Assembly (NCBI GenBank): GCA_025351005.1
Contig: JANXWS010000049.1
Span: forward strand, 29,860 to 93,859
Source of the DNA: Pseudomonadota bacterium
GTDB lineage: Bacteria; Pseudomonadota; Gammaproteobacteria; Steroidobacterales; Steroidobacteraceae
Length of the DNA: 64,000 nt
Direction of reading: 5' to 3'
Notes under the pieces: model-generated
What the model was told of the DNA's origin: nothing
Seen by the model: the letters and a program-made list of their open reading frames with translations, nothing else
The model's database searches: none
Position numbers and translations under genes: made by a program
In this document: positions 1-8,027 of the stretch, piece after piece
How positions within the stretch are numbered: the first letter of the stretch is position 1
Layout of the letters: each line of letters starts with the position of its first letter

Positions 1-80
1 CGGCCGCGGTCCACCAGTTCGCGGACCTCGCTGCGGGTCAGCCGCAGGCGAATCGAGTCACCCTTGATCCTGAGTTTCAT
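1..80 (-). CDS. Conserved small protein of unknown function, 5' part only
   Basis: Only the first 26 codons lie in the window; the gene runs off the left edge. The start is an ATG (complement of 78-80) and the peptide begins MKLRIKGDSIRLRLTRSEVR. From memory this resembles the opening of a family of small bacterial proteins of unknown function (DUF7009-like, N-terminus of the form MKIRIKGNSIRLRL), but I cannot search to confirm. It lies 22 bp downstream of fdhD on the same strand, so it is probably the last visible gene of the formate dehydrogenase/selenocysteine operon. No function is assigned. Confidence 0.6.
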   Translation of the reverse strand, partial: MKLRIKGDSIRLRLTRSEVRELVDRG

Positions 81-102
81 AATGCCCCTCGTGGGCGCCC
101 GG

Positions 103-948
103 CTAGGGACGCATGCGCTCGCCGTTCGCGTAGATGACGTGCCGATCGGGTCGCGCAAACCCGACCAGCGTGACGCCGAACTGGCGTGCTGCGCGGATGG
201 CGAATGCGGTCGGCGCAGACACCGCCACGACCGCCGCGATGCCGACGGTCGCCGCCTTCTGCACGATCTCGTAGCTCGCACGGCTGGTGACGATCGCATA
301 GCCGCAGGCGAGATCCTCGCCGCCCCGCACCAGCGCGCCGATCACCTTGTCGAGCGCGTTGTGCCGGCCGACATCCTCGCGGACCAGCACGACGCCGCGC
401 GCCGGCACGACCCAGGCGGCGGCGTGAATGCTGCCGGTGCGCGCGTTGAGGGCCTGCCGCTCGGCGAGCGTGGCGAGCGCCGCCTGCAGCGCCCGTGACG
501 ACAGCTCGAGGCCCGGACCGAGCGCCGGCGGGGCGCGGATCGCGTCGGCGAGCGTCTCCGCGCCGCACATGCCGCAGCCCGTGCGGCCGGTCAGGTTGCG
601 GTGGCGCTGCAGCAGCGACGCGAAGCGCTCCGGCGCGATATCCAGGTGCACCTCGAGCGCGTCGTCGACGACCTGCACGCCGACCGAGCGGATCTCGTCG
701 GGTGCGGCGACGATCGCCTCGCTGAGCGTGAAGCCGACGGCGAGGTCCTCGAGATCGGCGGGCGTCGCCAGCATCACGACGTGCGACACGCCGTGGTACC
801 TGAAGGCGACGGCGCGCTCGTCGGCGACCTCGTCGCTGGCGTGCTCGACGACGCCCGCGCTCCAGCGCTCGACCTCGACCGGCACGACCGCCGGCGGCAT
901 GCCGGTGGTGCCGGTCTCGCCGCGCCAGGCGTTCGGGGACTTGCTCAC
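103..948 (-). CDS. fdhD: Formate dehydrogenase accessory sulfurtransferase FdhD
   Basis: FdhD moves sulfur from a cysteine desulfurase to the molybdenum-bis-MGD cofactor, which activates formate dehydrogenase in the cytoplasm. The 281-residue product is normal length for the family and carries the signature RTGCGMCGAE, with Cys125 and Cys128 matching the sulfur-carrying CxxC pair. The motif VREDVGRHNALDKVIG is also typical. The gene lies 9 bp after selD and is the last recognised member of a unidirectional run beginning with fdoG. Its client is almost certainly the FdoGHI enzyme encoded upstream. Confidence 0.95.
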   Translation of the reverse strand: MSKSPNAWRGETGTTGMPPAVVPVEVERWSAGVVEHASDEVADERAVAFRYHGVSHVVMLATPADLEDLAVGFTLSEAIVAAPDEIRSVGVQVVDDALEVHLDIAPERFASLLQRHRNLTGRTGCGMCGAETLADAIRAPPALGPGLELSSRALQAALATLAERQALNARTGSIHAAAWVVPARGVVLVREDVGRHNALDKVIGALVRGGEDLACGYAIVTSRASYEIVQKAATVGIAAVVAVSAPTAFAIRAARQFGVTLVGFARPDRHVIYANGERMRP

Positions 949-957
949 GGCGCGATG

Positions 958-2016
958 CTACGCGACCGCGACCGTCGCTGTCCCGGCCGCGAGCCTGCCG
1001 ATGACCGCGGCCTCGCTGCCGCCGTGGCGCCGGAACTCCGTGAGCACGCCGTCGACCGCGTCCGGCGCGCAGCTGACGAGCAGCCCGCCCGACGTCTGCG
1101 GGTCGGTCAGCAGCGCGCGCCGCGGCGCATCGATGCCGGGACCGAGACGGACGGCCGGGCCGTAGGAGTCCCAGTTGCGGGCCGACGCGCCGGTCACACA
1201 GCCCTCCGCGGCGAGCCGCATCACGCCCGGCAGCACCGGCAGCGCCTCGTCGCTGAGCGTCGCGCAGAGGCCCGAACCGCGGCACATGCCGAGCAGGTGG
1301 CCGAGCAGCCCGAAGCCGGTGACGTCGGTGAGGCCGTGGACGCCGGGCAGGCGCGCGAGGCCGGGTCCGGCCAGGTTGAGGCGCGTGGTCGTATCGATCA
1401 GCGTCCGGTAGCCGGCCGCGTCGAGCGCGCCGCTCTTCAGCGCCGCCGACAGGATGCCGACGCCGAGCGCCTTGCCGAGCACCAACCGGTCACCGGCCTG
1501 CGCGTCGCAGTTCCGCTTCAGGTCGCGCGGCGCGACCAGTCCGACGACCACCAGCCCGTAGATCGGCTCGACCGAGTCGATCGAGTGGCCGCCGGCGACC
1601 GGGATGCCGGCGGCGGCGCACACCGACTCGCCGCCGCCCAGGATCTCGCGGATCACCGACGGCGGCAGGACCTTGAGCGGCATGCCGACGATCGCCAGCG
1701 CAAACAGCGGCGCGCCGCCCATCGCATAGACGTCCGAGAGCGCGTTGCAGGCGGCGATGCGCCCGAAGTCGAACGGATCGTCGACGATCGGCATGAAGAA
1801 GTCGGTCGTCGCCACGATCGCCTGAGTGTCGTTCAGCTGATAGACCGCCGCGTCGTCGCCGGTCTCGCGCCCGACCAGCAGCGCTGCCGGAACCGACGAG
1901 GGCAGGCTGTCCCGCAGGAGCTCGGCGAGCACGGCGGGCGCGATCTTGCAGCCGCAGCCGCCGCCGTGCGAGAGCGACGTCAGGCGCGGAACTGGATCGA
2001 GCGGCAGCGTTGGCAC
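958..2016 (-). CDS. selD: Selenophosphate synthetase (selenide, water dikinase)
   Basis: SelD makes selenophosphate from selenide and ATP, the selenium donor for charging tRNA-Sec. The product has the hallmark SHGGGCGCK motif; the catalytic residue is Cys21 rather than selenocysteine, so this copy does not depend on its own product. Other family motifs are DDAAVY, ATTDFFMPIVDDPFDFG and GGHSID. I chose the GTG at 2014-2016 (352 aa, family about 350) because the longer open frame runs through the selC tRNA gene. The start is 16 bp after the encoded CCA of selC and the stop is 9 bp before fdhD, so all three are probably on one transcript. Confidence 0.95.
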   Translation of the reverse strand: MPTLPLDPVPRLTSLSHGGGCGCKIAPAVLAELLRDSLPSSVPAALLVGRETGDDAAVYQLNDTQAIVATTDFFMPIVDDPFDFGRIAACNALSDVYAMGGAPLFALAIVGMPLKVLPPSVIREILGGGESVCAAAGIPVAGGHSIDSVEPIYGLVVVGLVAPRDLKRNCDAQAGDRLVLGKALGVGILSAALKSGALDAAGYRTLIDTTTRLNLAGPGLARLPGVHGLTDVTGFGLLGHLLGMCRGSGLCATLSDEALPVLPGVMRLAAEGCVTGASARNWDSYGPAVRLGPGIDAPRRALLTDPQTSGGLLVSCAPDAVDGVLTEFRRHGGSEAAVIGRLAAGTATVAVA

Positions 2017-2032
2017 GGCCGGGCCCCGGGTG

Positions 2033-2128
2033 TGGCGGAAGGCAGCAGGAGTCGAACCTACCAAGAAGCGGCTGACGCCCCCTGCTGGGGTTGAAGCCCA
2101 GCCGCATCGCCGGATGCGTATGCCTTCC
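2033..2128 (-). tRNA. selC: Selenocysteine tRNA, anticodon UCA
   Basis: The minus strand folds as a tRNA-Sec: an 8-bp acceptor stem (GGAAGGCA at 2121-2128 pairing with TGCCTTCC at 2037-2044), a long extra arm, a T arm containing GGTTCGACTCC, and an anticodon loop CTTCAAC with anticodon TCA at 2092-2094. The discriminator G and the CCA end are encoded (2033-2036). The acceptor start, the GCGGCTGG anticodon-stem region and the GGTTCGACTCCTG segment closely match E. coli selC from memory. It sits 18 bp after selB and 16 bp before selD, inside a protein operon, so the tRNA must be processed from a polycistronic RNA unless it has its own promoter. Confidence 0.95.
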
Positions 2129-2146
2129 AGTCGCGCCGATCGTAGC

Positions 2147-4060
2147 CTATCGCGAACCGCGCCAGCCACTGCCCGGCCGCAGCACGTGGCGTTCGCCCAG
2201 CCGGCGCGTGTAGCCGACACGGTCGAAGAACTCAAGGATCTGGATCGCCCGCTTGCGCCCTACGCCGAGCCGGTCGCGGAACCGCGCGGCCGTCGCGCCC
2301 TCTGCCTCCGTCGCCAGCGACGCGACGATCGCCGCGAGCTCGTCGACCACCTCGCGCGCGTAGTAGAGGTCGGGAACGACTGCGCAGACGCGCCCTTCCC
2401 GGCCGACGGCGGCGAGCACCTGCCGGACGCGCGCTTCGGGCTCGCCGCTGCTGCGCCCGAGCTCGCGCACCCACGGCGGATCGAGACGACCCGCAGCGCA
2501 GAGCGGCAGCAGCTTGTCGATGAGCTCGCGGTCGCGCGCGTTCAGCTCCAGGGCGTGCGCGGGCAGCTGCAGCCAGGCGCCCGCGCGCCGGATCCGGCCG
2601 GACGCCACCAGTTCCTCGACAAGCGCCCGCCACAAGCGCTCGGGCGCGAGCGGCGCGACGATGCGACGCAGCCGTGCGACGTCCGGTCCCGGTTCCGCCG
2701 GGTGCGCGGCGTGGAAGGCCGCGAGCGCCGCGAGTGCGGCGTCCGCTGCGCACCGCCAGTGCACCTCCGCCACCAGGAACTCGTCGTCGTCGGCGCCCGT
2801 GCGAATGCGCCGCGTACCGTCCGGCAGAGTCAATGCCGCGAGCGGCGCCGCAGTTGCAAGCCTGAGCTCCGCCCGGCTCAGGCCCCACGGTGCCACCGCG
2901 AGCAGCGGCGCCGCGTCGGCGCGCTCGAGCGCCTGCTCGAGGGCCGCGAGCCATGCGCGCCGCGCGGCACTGCGCCGGCGACGGGCCGGCGCACGCGGAT
3001 CGAGCAGCACGCCGCCGCCGATCGTGCGCCGGGCGGATGCGTCGCGGACGATGAACCGCTCGCCGGGCGCGCCGCAGACCGGACGGTCGAAGACGAGCTG
3101 GGCGTGTGCCGACTCACCCGGGACGAGCCGCTCGCCCGCGAGCGGCAGCAGGTGTGCGGTCGCGTGTGCCGCGCCGAAATGCACGTGCACCGGTGCATAG
3201 CCGCCGAGCGGTTCCGGCTCGCTTCCGAGGAGCGTGAAGCGCGCGTCGATGCGGATCGTCGGCAGCAAGGTGCCCGGGACCGCGAGCCAGTCGCCGCGGC
3301 GGATCGCGGCCGGCTCGATGCCGGCGAGGTTGAGCGCGCAACGTTCGCCGGCGCAACCCGCATCCGCGACCCGGTTCTGGCTGCGGATGCCGCGCACACG
3401 CACCGCGACCCCGGCGGGCAGCAGCTCGAGCGTGGCGCCGGTCTCGACCCGCCCGGCGAAGGCGGTGCCGGTAACGACGGTGCCGTGGCCGGCAAGCGTG
3501 AACGCCCGGTCGACCGCGAGCCGGAACAGCCCGTCCGCGCGCCGCGCCGGGAGTCCGGTCGCCGCGGCGCGGAGCAGGCGGGCGAGCCTGGCGACGCCCG
3601 GGTCGGCCGGGTCCGTCCCGTTGACCGCGACCAGCGGCGCACCGGCCAGGCGGGTCGGCGCGAGCAGCAGCCGGACCTCGTGCTCGACCTCAGCCTGGCG
3701 CGCGTGGTCGGTGCGATCCGCTTTCGAGAGGGCCACCGCGCCGCACGCGACGCCGAGCAGGTCGAGGATCGCGACGTGCTCGCGCGTCTGCGGCATCACG
3801 CCGTCGTCGACGGCGACCACGAGCAGCGCGAAGTCGATGCCGCAGGCGCCGGCCAGCATCGTGTGCACCAGCCGCTCGTGGCCGGGCACGTCGATGAAAC
3901 CGAGCGTGGCCCCGTCGTCCGCCGGCGCGTAGGCGTAACCCAGCTCGATCGAGATGCCGCGCGCCTTCTCCTCGGCGAGCCGGTCGGTGTCGACGCCGGT
4001 GAGCGCGCGCACCAGCGTCGTCTTGCCGTGGTCGATGTGACCCGCGGTGCCGACGATCAT
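2147..4060 (-). CDS. selB: Selenocysteine-specific elongation factor SelB
   Basis: SelB is the GTPase that brings Sec-tRNA-Sec to UGA codons marked by a SECIS hairpin. The 637-residue protein opens with the G domain: GHIDHGKTT at residues 7-15, DVPGHE at 57-62 and SKAD at 112-115 (the usual NKxD with Ser for Asn). EF-Tu-like beta-barrel domains follow, then a C-terminal region that should form the winged-helix domains gripping the SECIS loop (for example LGVGRKRAIQILEFFDRVGY). Length is close to E. coli SelB (614). The ATG start overlaps the selA stop by 4 bp, implying translational coupling; selC follows after 18 bp. Confidence 0.95.
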   Translation of the reverse strand: MIVGTAGHIDHGKTTLVRALTGVDTDRLAEEKARGISIELGYAYAPADDGATLGFIDVPGHERLVHTMLAGACGIDFALLVVAVDDGVMPQTREHVAILDLLGVACGAVALSKADRTDHARQAEVEHEVRLLLAPTRLAGAPLVAVNGTDPADPGVARLARLLRAAATGLPARRADGLFRLAVDRAFTLAGHGTVVTGTAFAGRVETGATLELLPAGVAVRVRGIRSQNRVADAGCAGERCALNLAGIEPAAIRRGDWLAVPGTLLPTIRIDARFTLLGSEPEPLGGYAPVHVHFGAAHATAHLLPLAGERLVPGESAHAQLVFDRPVCGAPGERFIVRDASARRTIGGGVLLDPRAPARRRRSAARRAWLAALEQALERADAAPLLAVAPWGLSRAELRLATAAPLAALTLPDGTRRIRTGADDDEFLVAEVHWRCAADAALAALAAFHAAHPAEPGPDVARLRRIVAPLAPERLWRALVEELVASGRIRRAGAWLQLPAHALELNARDRELIDKLLPLCAAGRLDPPWVRELGRSSGEPEARVRQVLAAVGREGRVCAVVPDLYYAREVVDELAAIVASLATEAEGATAARFRDRLGVGRKRAIQILEFFDRVGYTRRLGERHVLRPGSGWRGSR

Positions 4061-5481
4061 GCGTGCCGGCGGCCGAGCTCCGCGAGCAGCGCCGCCTCGT
4101 CGTCCGCGGCGAGGCAACGCAGGTCCAGCCACAGCGCGTCGTCCGCAACCCGGCCGATGACCGGCCGCTCGAGCGCGCGCAGCGAGCCGTTGAGCGGCTC
4201 GATGCCCGCGGGCCGTGCGCCCGCGGCACGGCGCACCGCGAGGCCTGCGCTCGGCAGCGTCGCGCCCGGCTGCGCGCCGCTGCCAATCTGGCTCTCGAGC
4301 GGTTCCGGCGTGACGAGGTAGCCGCACCCGAGCACCGCTGCCACCGCCGGCGCGAGCCGGGTCGCCTGCTCCCAGATCGCGGCGCGCGGCCGGGTCAGCA
4401 GCGCGAGCGTCGTCAGCCGCTCCGGCAGTCGCTCGGGGGCACGGTACAGCGCGAGCACGGCCTCGAGCGCGGCGATGGTCAACTTGCCCACGCGCAGCGC
4501 TCGCTTGAGCGGGTCGCGGTCGAGACGCGCGACGAGCGCACGCCGGCCGACGATTAGTCCGGCCTGCGGACCGCCGAGCAGCTTGTCGCCGCTGAACGTC
4601 ACGAGGTCGGCGCCGGCGGCAACGACGTCACCGACGACCGGCTCCGCCGGCAGCCCGTAGCGCCGCAGATCGACGAGCGCGCCGCTGCCGAGGTCGACGG
4701 CAAACGGCACGCCCCGCTCCCGGGCGAGCGCCGCGACCTCGGCCGTGGCGACCTCGGCCGTGAAGCCGCGGATCACGTAGTTGCTGGGGTGGACGCGCAG
4801 CAGCAGCGCCGTCCGCGGACCGATGGCCTGCTGGTAGTCGGCCAGGTGCGTGCGGTTGGTCGTGCCTACCTCGACGAGGCGCGCGCCGGCCGCGCGCATG
4901 ATGTCGGGCAGCCGGAACGAGCCGCCGATCTCGATCAGCTCGCCGCGCGACACGACCACCTCGCGGCGCGCCGCGAGCGCGTGCAGCACGAGCACGAGCG
5001 CCGCTGCGTTGTTGTTCACGACCGTCGCTGCCTCGGCGCCGGTGAGCTCGGCGAGGGCACGCGCCGCCGCCCGGTCGCGCTCGCCGCGCCGGCCGGTGTC
5101 GAGGTCGAATTCCAGGTTGACGGGCGAACGCATGGCGGTCAGCACCGCCGCGACCGCCGCCTCCGGCAGCGGCGCGCGGCCGAAGTTCGTGTGCAGCACC
5201 GTGCCGGTCAGGTTGAAGAGCGCACGCAGCCGTGGGCGGCTGGCGGCCGCCACCCGTGCGGCAATGGCGGCCCCTAGCGCCGCGGGCTCGAGCGTCGCGG
5301 GCGCGAGCCGCCCGGCGAGCGCCGCGGCGCGCAGCGCCTCCAGATGCGAGCGCGCGGCATCCAGCACCAGCGTGTGGCCCTCGCCGGCGGCGAGCGCCGC
5401 GACCGGCTCGAGCCGGAGCAGCCGGTCCACCGAGGGCAGCTGCCCGGGCCGCACGGCATCCCGCACCGGCCGCGCGCCCAT
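4057..5481 (-). CDS. selA: L-seryl-tRNA(Sec) selenium transferase
   Basis: SelA is the PLP enzyme that converts Ser-tRNA-Sec to Sec-tRNA-Sec using selenophosphate. The 474-residue product has the PLP-lysine motif TFSGDKLLGGPQAG, with the Schiff-base lysine at about residue 300. Family motifs FNLTGTVLHTNFGRAPL and SRGELIEIGGSFR are also present. The length agrees with bacterial SelA (about 460). The gene starts 3 bp after the fdhE stop and its TGA overlaps the selB ATG, so fdhE, selA and selB appear translationally coupled. Confidence 0.95.
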   Translation of the reverse strand: MGARPVRDAVRPGQLPSVDRLLRLEPVAALAAGEGHTLVLDAARSHLEALRAAALAGRLAPATLEPAALGAAIAARVAAASRPRLRALFNLTGTVLHTNFGRAPLPEAAVAAVLTAMRSPVNLEFDLDTGRRGERDRAAARALAELTGAEAATVVNNNAAALVLVLHALAARREVVVSRGELIEIGGSFRLPDIMRAAGARLVEVGTTNRTHLADYQQAIGPRTALLLRVHPSNYVIRGFTAEVATAEVAALARERGVPFAVDLGSGALVDLRRYGLPAEPVVGDVVAAGADLVTFSGDKLLGGPQAGLIVGRRALVARLDRDPLKRALRVGKLTIAALEAVLALYRAPERLPERLTTLALLTRPRAAIWEQATRLAPAVAAVLGCGYLVTPEPLESQIGSGAQPGATLPSAGLAVRRAAGARPAGIEPLNGSLRALERPVIGRVADDALWLDLRCLAADDEAALLAELGRRHA

Positions 5482-5484
5482 GCC

Positions 5485-6402
5485 TCAGCCGGCCGGCTGC
5501 CAGAGGAGCGGGTGCGCGCTGGCGCGCTGGTAGCCGGCTGCGGCAAGCAGCAGGTCGAGCGCCATGCTGGCGAGATCGTCCGCGACCGCCTCGACGCCGT
5601 CGTCATGCTCCTGGTAGAAGATCTTGCGATAGCAGCGGCAGCGCTCGCAGGTCTCGGCGCGAATCGCCGCCGGTCCGCCCTCGATCGACTGGTAGCTGAT
5701 GCCGTCGGTTGCGCCGCACTGCGTGCACTCGACCCGCACGCGGTGCCACTCGCTGGCGCAGAGCCCGCACTGCAGGTAGCGATAGCCGGCGTAGGGCGCG
5801 TGACTTCGGACGATGCTCGCGAGCGGCAGCATGCCGCAGACCGGGCAGACGGCGGCCGCCGCGTCGAGCGGCACGTCCCCGAGCGCGCGGCCCGAGGCGA
5901 GCACGACCCAGTACACCTGCAGCGCGGCAATCACGAACGGCGCGGCCGCGGGTTCGGCATCGCGGCCATCGGCCGCGAGCAGGCGCTCGGCGCGGGCCTC
6001 GAGAAGCGCCACCGGCTCGGCGCCGAGCAGCAGCCCGGCGCGCGCGACCGGCGCCGGGAACCGGCCGCCGCCGAGCGCGGCCAGGATCGCCGCGAGCGCG
6101 TCGCGCCACTCCGCCCCACGTCGCAGCCCGCGCGCCGGCAGGATCGGCATGCCGTGGGCGCGCGCCGCGGCCTGCACGCCGGGTTCCGGCGCGCCCGGCG
6201 CGAGCCCCGCCGCCGCGTCGTGCTGCGCGCGCGCGAGCGCGGCGGCGAAGGTCAGGTAGCCGCCGAGCGGGTCGCGGGATGCGAGGGCCTCGAGCCGCGT
6301 CGCGCGTGCGGCAAACACGCGCTCGCGCGCCGGCAGCACCAGGCGGGGTACCGAGCGCGACGCGAGCGCTTCGATCTGTCCGGGCTCGAGAATTCTCTGC
6401 AC
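5485..6402 (-). CDS. fdhE: Formate dehydrogenase accessory protein FdhE
   Basis: FdhE is a cytoplasmic rubredoxin-like factor needed for formate dehydrogenase activity; it contacts the catalytic subunit before Tat export. The 305-residue protein has the family's C-terminal cysteine pairs CPVC, CGLC, CTQC and CERC, which bind iron or zinc. The alanine-rich N-terminal half is poorly conserved, as is usual. Translation appears to start at GTG (6400-6402). The 69-bp gap from fdoI is the largest inside the module and holds a possible -10 box (6443-6448), so fdhE may head a maturation sub-operon with selA-selB-selC-selD-fdhD. Confidence 0.9.
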   Translation of the reverse strand: MQRILEPGQIEALASRSVPRLVLPARERVFAARATRLEALASRDPLGGYLTFAAALARAQHDAAAGLAPGAPEPGVQAAARAHGMPILPARGLRRGAEWRDALAAILAALGGGRFPAPVARAGLLLGAEPVALLEARAERLLAADGRDAEPAAAPFVIAALQVYWVVLASGRALGDVPLDAAAAVCPVCGMLPLASIVRSHAPYAGYRYLQCGLCASEWHRVRVECTQCGATDGISYQSIEGGPAAIRAETCERCRCYRKIFYQEHDDGVEAVADDLASMALDLLLAAAGYQRASAHPLLWQPAG

Positions 6403-6442
6403 GACGCGTCACCGCCGACGCGCACGGGAGGTGCGCCGGACG

Positions 6443-6448
6443 AGTATA
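6443..6448 (-). promoter_or_regulatory. Possible internal promoter -10 box upstream of fdhE
   Basis: The minus strand reads TATACT here, 41 bp before the fdhE start and in the only sizeable gap of the module. No convincing -35 hexamer is seen at 16-18 bp. It could let the sel/fdh maturation genes be expressed apart from fdoGHI. The call rests on the -10 match alone. Confidence 0.3.
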
Positions 6449-6471
6449 GCGCCGGGACCCCGCGCCGCCGG

Positions 6472-7119
6472 CTAGCGTCCCGAGGACGGCCGGGTCATCT
6501 CGCGAAACCAGGCGCGGTGGTGCTTGTAGGCCCAGCCGAGCGTCACGGTGCCGAGCGTCATGGCGCGGATGGAGCCCTTGACCCAAACGGCGGCCGCGAC
6601 GTGCACGATCGTCGCGAATACCAGCACGAACGCCGCGAGCGCATGCACGACCGCGGCGAAGCGCACGACGCCGACTGCGAAGAAGCCGGAGAAGTAGCGA
6701 CGCCAGAGCAGCAGGCCCGACAGCAGCAGCAACGCGACGCAGGCGACCGTGGCGATGTACAGGACTTTCTGACCGGCGTTGTACTTGCCGGCCTCCGGAA
6801 GGCGCTCGTCGCGGTTGTCGACGACGTCGCGCAGCCGGTCGAGCCAGATGCGGTCGCCCGCCGTCAGCCGGTTCAGCTCCCACAGCGGCAGCGCGAACAG
6901 GCCGAATGCCAGCGCCATCGCGAGGCCGACGAACGGGTGCAGCAGCGCGCTCCACGGGCCGCCGCCGAGCAGGTTGGTCAGGAAGAACAGCGCCGGATGG
7001 AACAGCGCGAGGCCGGACGCCGCGGCGAACACGAACGCGACGGCGACCAGCCAGTGCAGCAGGCGCTCCCGGGTGGCGTGCCGCGGCAACAGGTCGGGGG
7101 CCGGGATACGGTCAGCCAT
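6472..7119 (-). CDS. fdoI: Formate dehydrogenase gamma subunit (cytochrome b556)
   Basis: This is the inner-membrane diheme cytochrome b subunit of FDH-N/O. It takes electrons from the FdoH iron-sulfur chain and reduces quinone. The 215-residue protein has four hydrophobic segments, starting near residues 20-40, 55-80, 115-138 and 148-172. Candidate heme histidines include those in [18 protein letters not shown] and VVHALAAFV. Length matches E. coli FdnI/FdoI (about 215). It overlaps the end of fdoH by 8 bp, as expected for a stoichiometric complex. Confidence 0.93.
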   Translation of the reverse strand: MADRIPAPDLLPRHATRERLLHWLVAVAFVFAAASGLALFHPALFFLTNLLGGGPWSALLHPFVGLAMALAFGLFALPLWELNRLTAGDRIWLDRLRDVVDNRDERLPEAGKYNAGQKVLYIATVACVALLLLSGLLLWRRYFSGFFAVGVVRFAAVVHALAAFVLVFATIVHVAAAVWVKGSIRAMTLGTVTLGWAYKHHRAWFREMTRPSSGR

Positions 7120-8017
7120 CGGTGCGCTCCTTGGCGCGCTCGGCGGCGCGCTCGTCGTCGGCGTCGGCCTCCTTCGGACCGACGCGGACGTAGTTCAGCC
7201 AGCCGGCGAGTGCCGCGACCAGCAGGCCGCCGAGCGCGAGCGGCTTGGCCGCACCCTTCCACAGCCGCACCATCGCGCTGACGTGCGGCCGTTCCGGCAG
7301 CCCGTTGTAGAGCCCCGGCTGGTCGGCGTGGTGCAGCACGTACATCACGTGCGTGCCGCCGACGCCCGCCGGGTCGTACAGGCCCGCGTTCTCGAAGCCG
7401 CGCGACTTCAGGTCGACAACCCGCTCGGCGGCGTCGTGCTGCATCTGCTGTTTAGTGCCGAAGGTGATCGCGCCGGTAGGGCAGGTCTTGACGCAGGCGG
7501 GTTCGAGGCCGACCGCAACGCGGTCCGAGCACAGCGTGCACTTGTACGCCTTGTTGTCCTTCTTCGAGATGCGCGGCACGTCGAACGGGCAGCCGGCGAT
7601 GCAGTAGCCGCAGCCGATGCAGTGCTCCTCGTGAAAATCGACGATGCCGTTCGCGTACTGCACGATCGCGCCCGGTGACGGGCACGCCTTCAGGCAGCCC
7701 GGGTCCGCGCAGTGCATGCAGCCGTCCTTGCGGATCAGCCACTCGAGGTCGCCCTTCGGGTTCTCGTACTCGGCGAAGCGCATCACCGTCCACGACTCGG
7801 CGGTCAGGTCGCGCGGGTTGTCATAGGTGCCGTTGCAGTCGCCGACCTCGTCGCGCAGGTCGTTCCACTCCATGCAGGCGGTCTGGCAGGCCTTGCAGCC
7901 GATGCACTTCGTGGTGTCGATCAGCTTGGCGAGTTCGACGGTGGCCTCGGCCCGGACGCCCGGTGGGCTCGTCGTGGTCGCGGAGCGCTGCTTGATGTCC
8001 AGTGATTGCAGTGCCAT
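7112..8017 (-). CDS. fdoH: Formate dehydrogenase beta subunit, four [4Fe-4S] clusters
   Basis: FdoH conducts electrons from the molybdenum subunit to the membrane cytochrome. The 301-residue protein has the four expected cysteine groups: [37 protein letters not shown] and CTLCSDR followed by CVKTCP. One C-terminal hydrophobic helix (about residues 258-275, [16 protein letters not shown]) anchors it on the periplasmic face. It lies 10 bp after fdoG and overlaps fdoI. Whether it is FdnH-like (nitrate-linked) or FdoH-like cannot be decided; the fdo symbols are used for convenience. Confidence 0.95.
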   Translation of the reverse strand: MALQSLDIKQRSATTTSPPGVRAEATVELAKLIDTTKCIGCKACQTACMEWNDLRDEVGDCNGTYDNPRDLTAESWTVMRFAEYENPKGDLEWLIRKDGCMHCADPGCLKACPSPGAIVQYANGIVDFHEEHCIGCGYCIAGCPFDVPRISKKDNKAYKCTLCSDRVAVGLEPACVKTCPTGAITFGTKQQMQHDAAERVVDLKSRGFENAGLYDPAGVGGTHVMYVLHHADQPGLYNGLPERPHVSAMVRLWKGAAKPLALGGLLVAALAGWLNYVRVGPKEADADDERAAERAKERTDG

Positions 8018-8027
8018 GGCGCCGCCC

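Noticed and set aside
101..108. GGCTAGGG as an att copy of the tRNA-Met end
   Set aside because: Eight matching bases overlapping the fdhD stop are within chance; no longer repeat was found.
958..2235. Longer selD reading frame reaching to 2235
   Set aside because: The added 73 codons run through the selC tRNA and have no SelD similarity; the GTG at 2014-2016 gives the family length.
1946..4321. Large open frame antisense to selB (and similar ones opposite lptD, gatB, the aldehyde dehydrogenase and others)
   Set aside because: Long antisense frames are expected at this GC content; compositions are Arg/Ala-rich without domains, while the other strand encodes conserved proteins.
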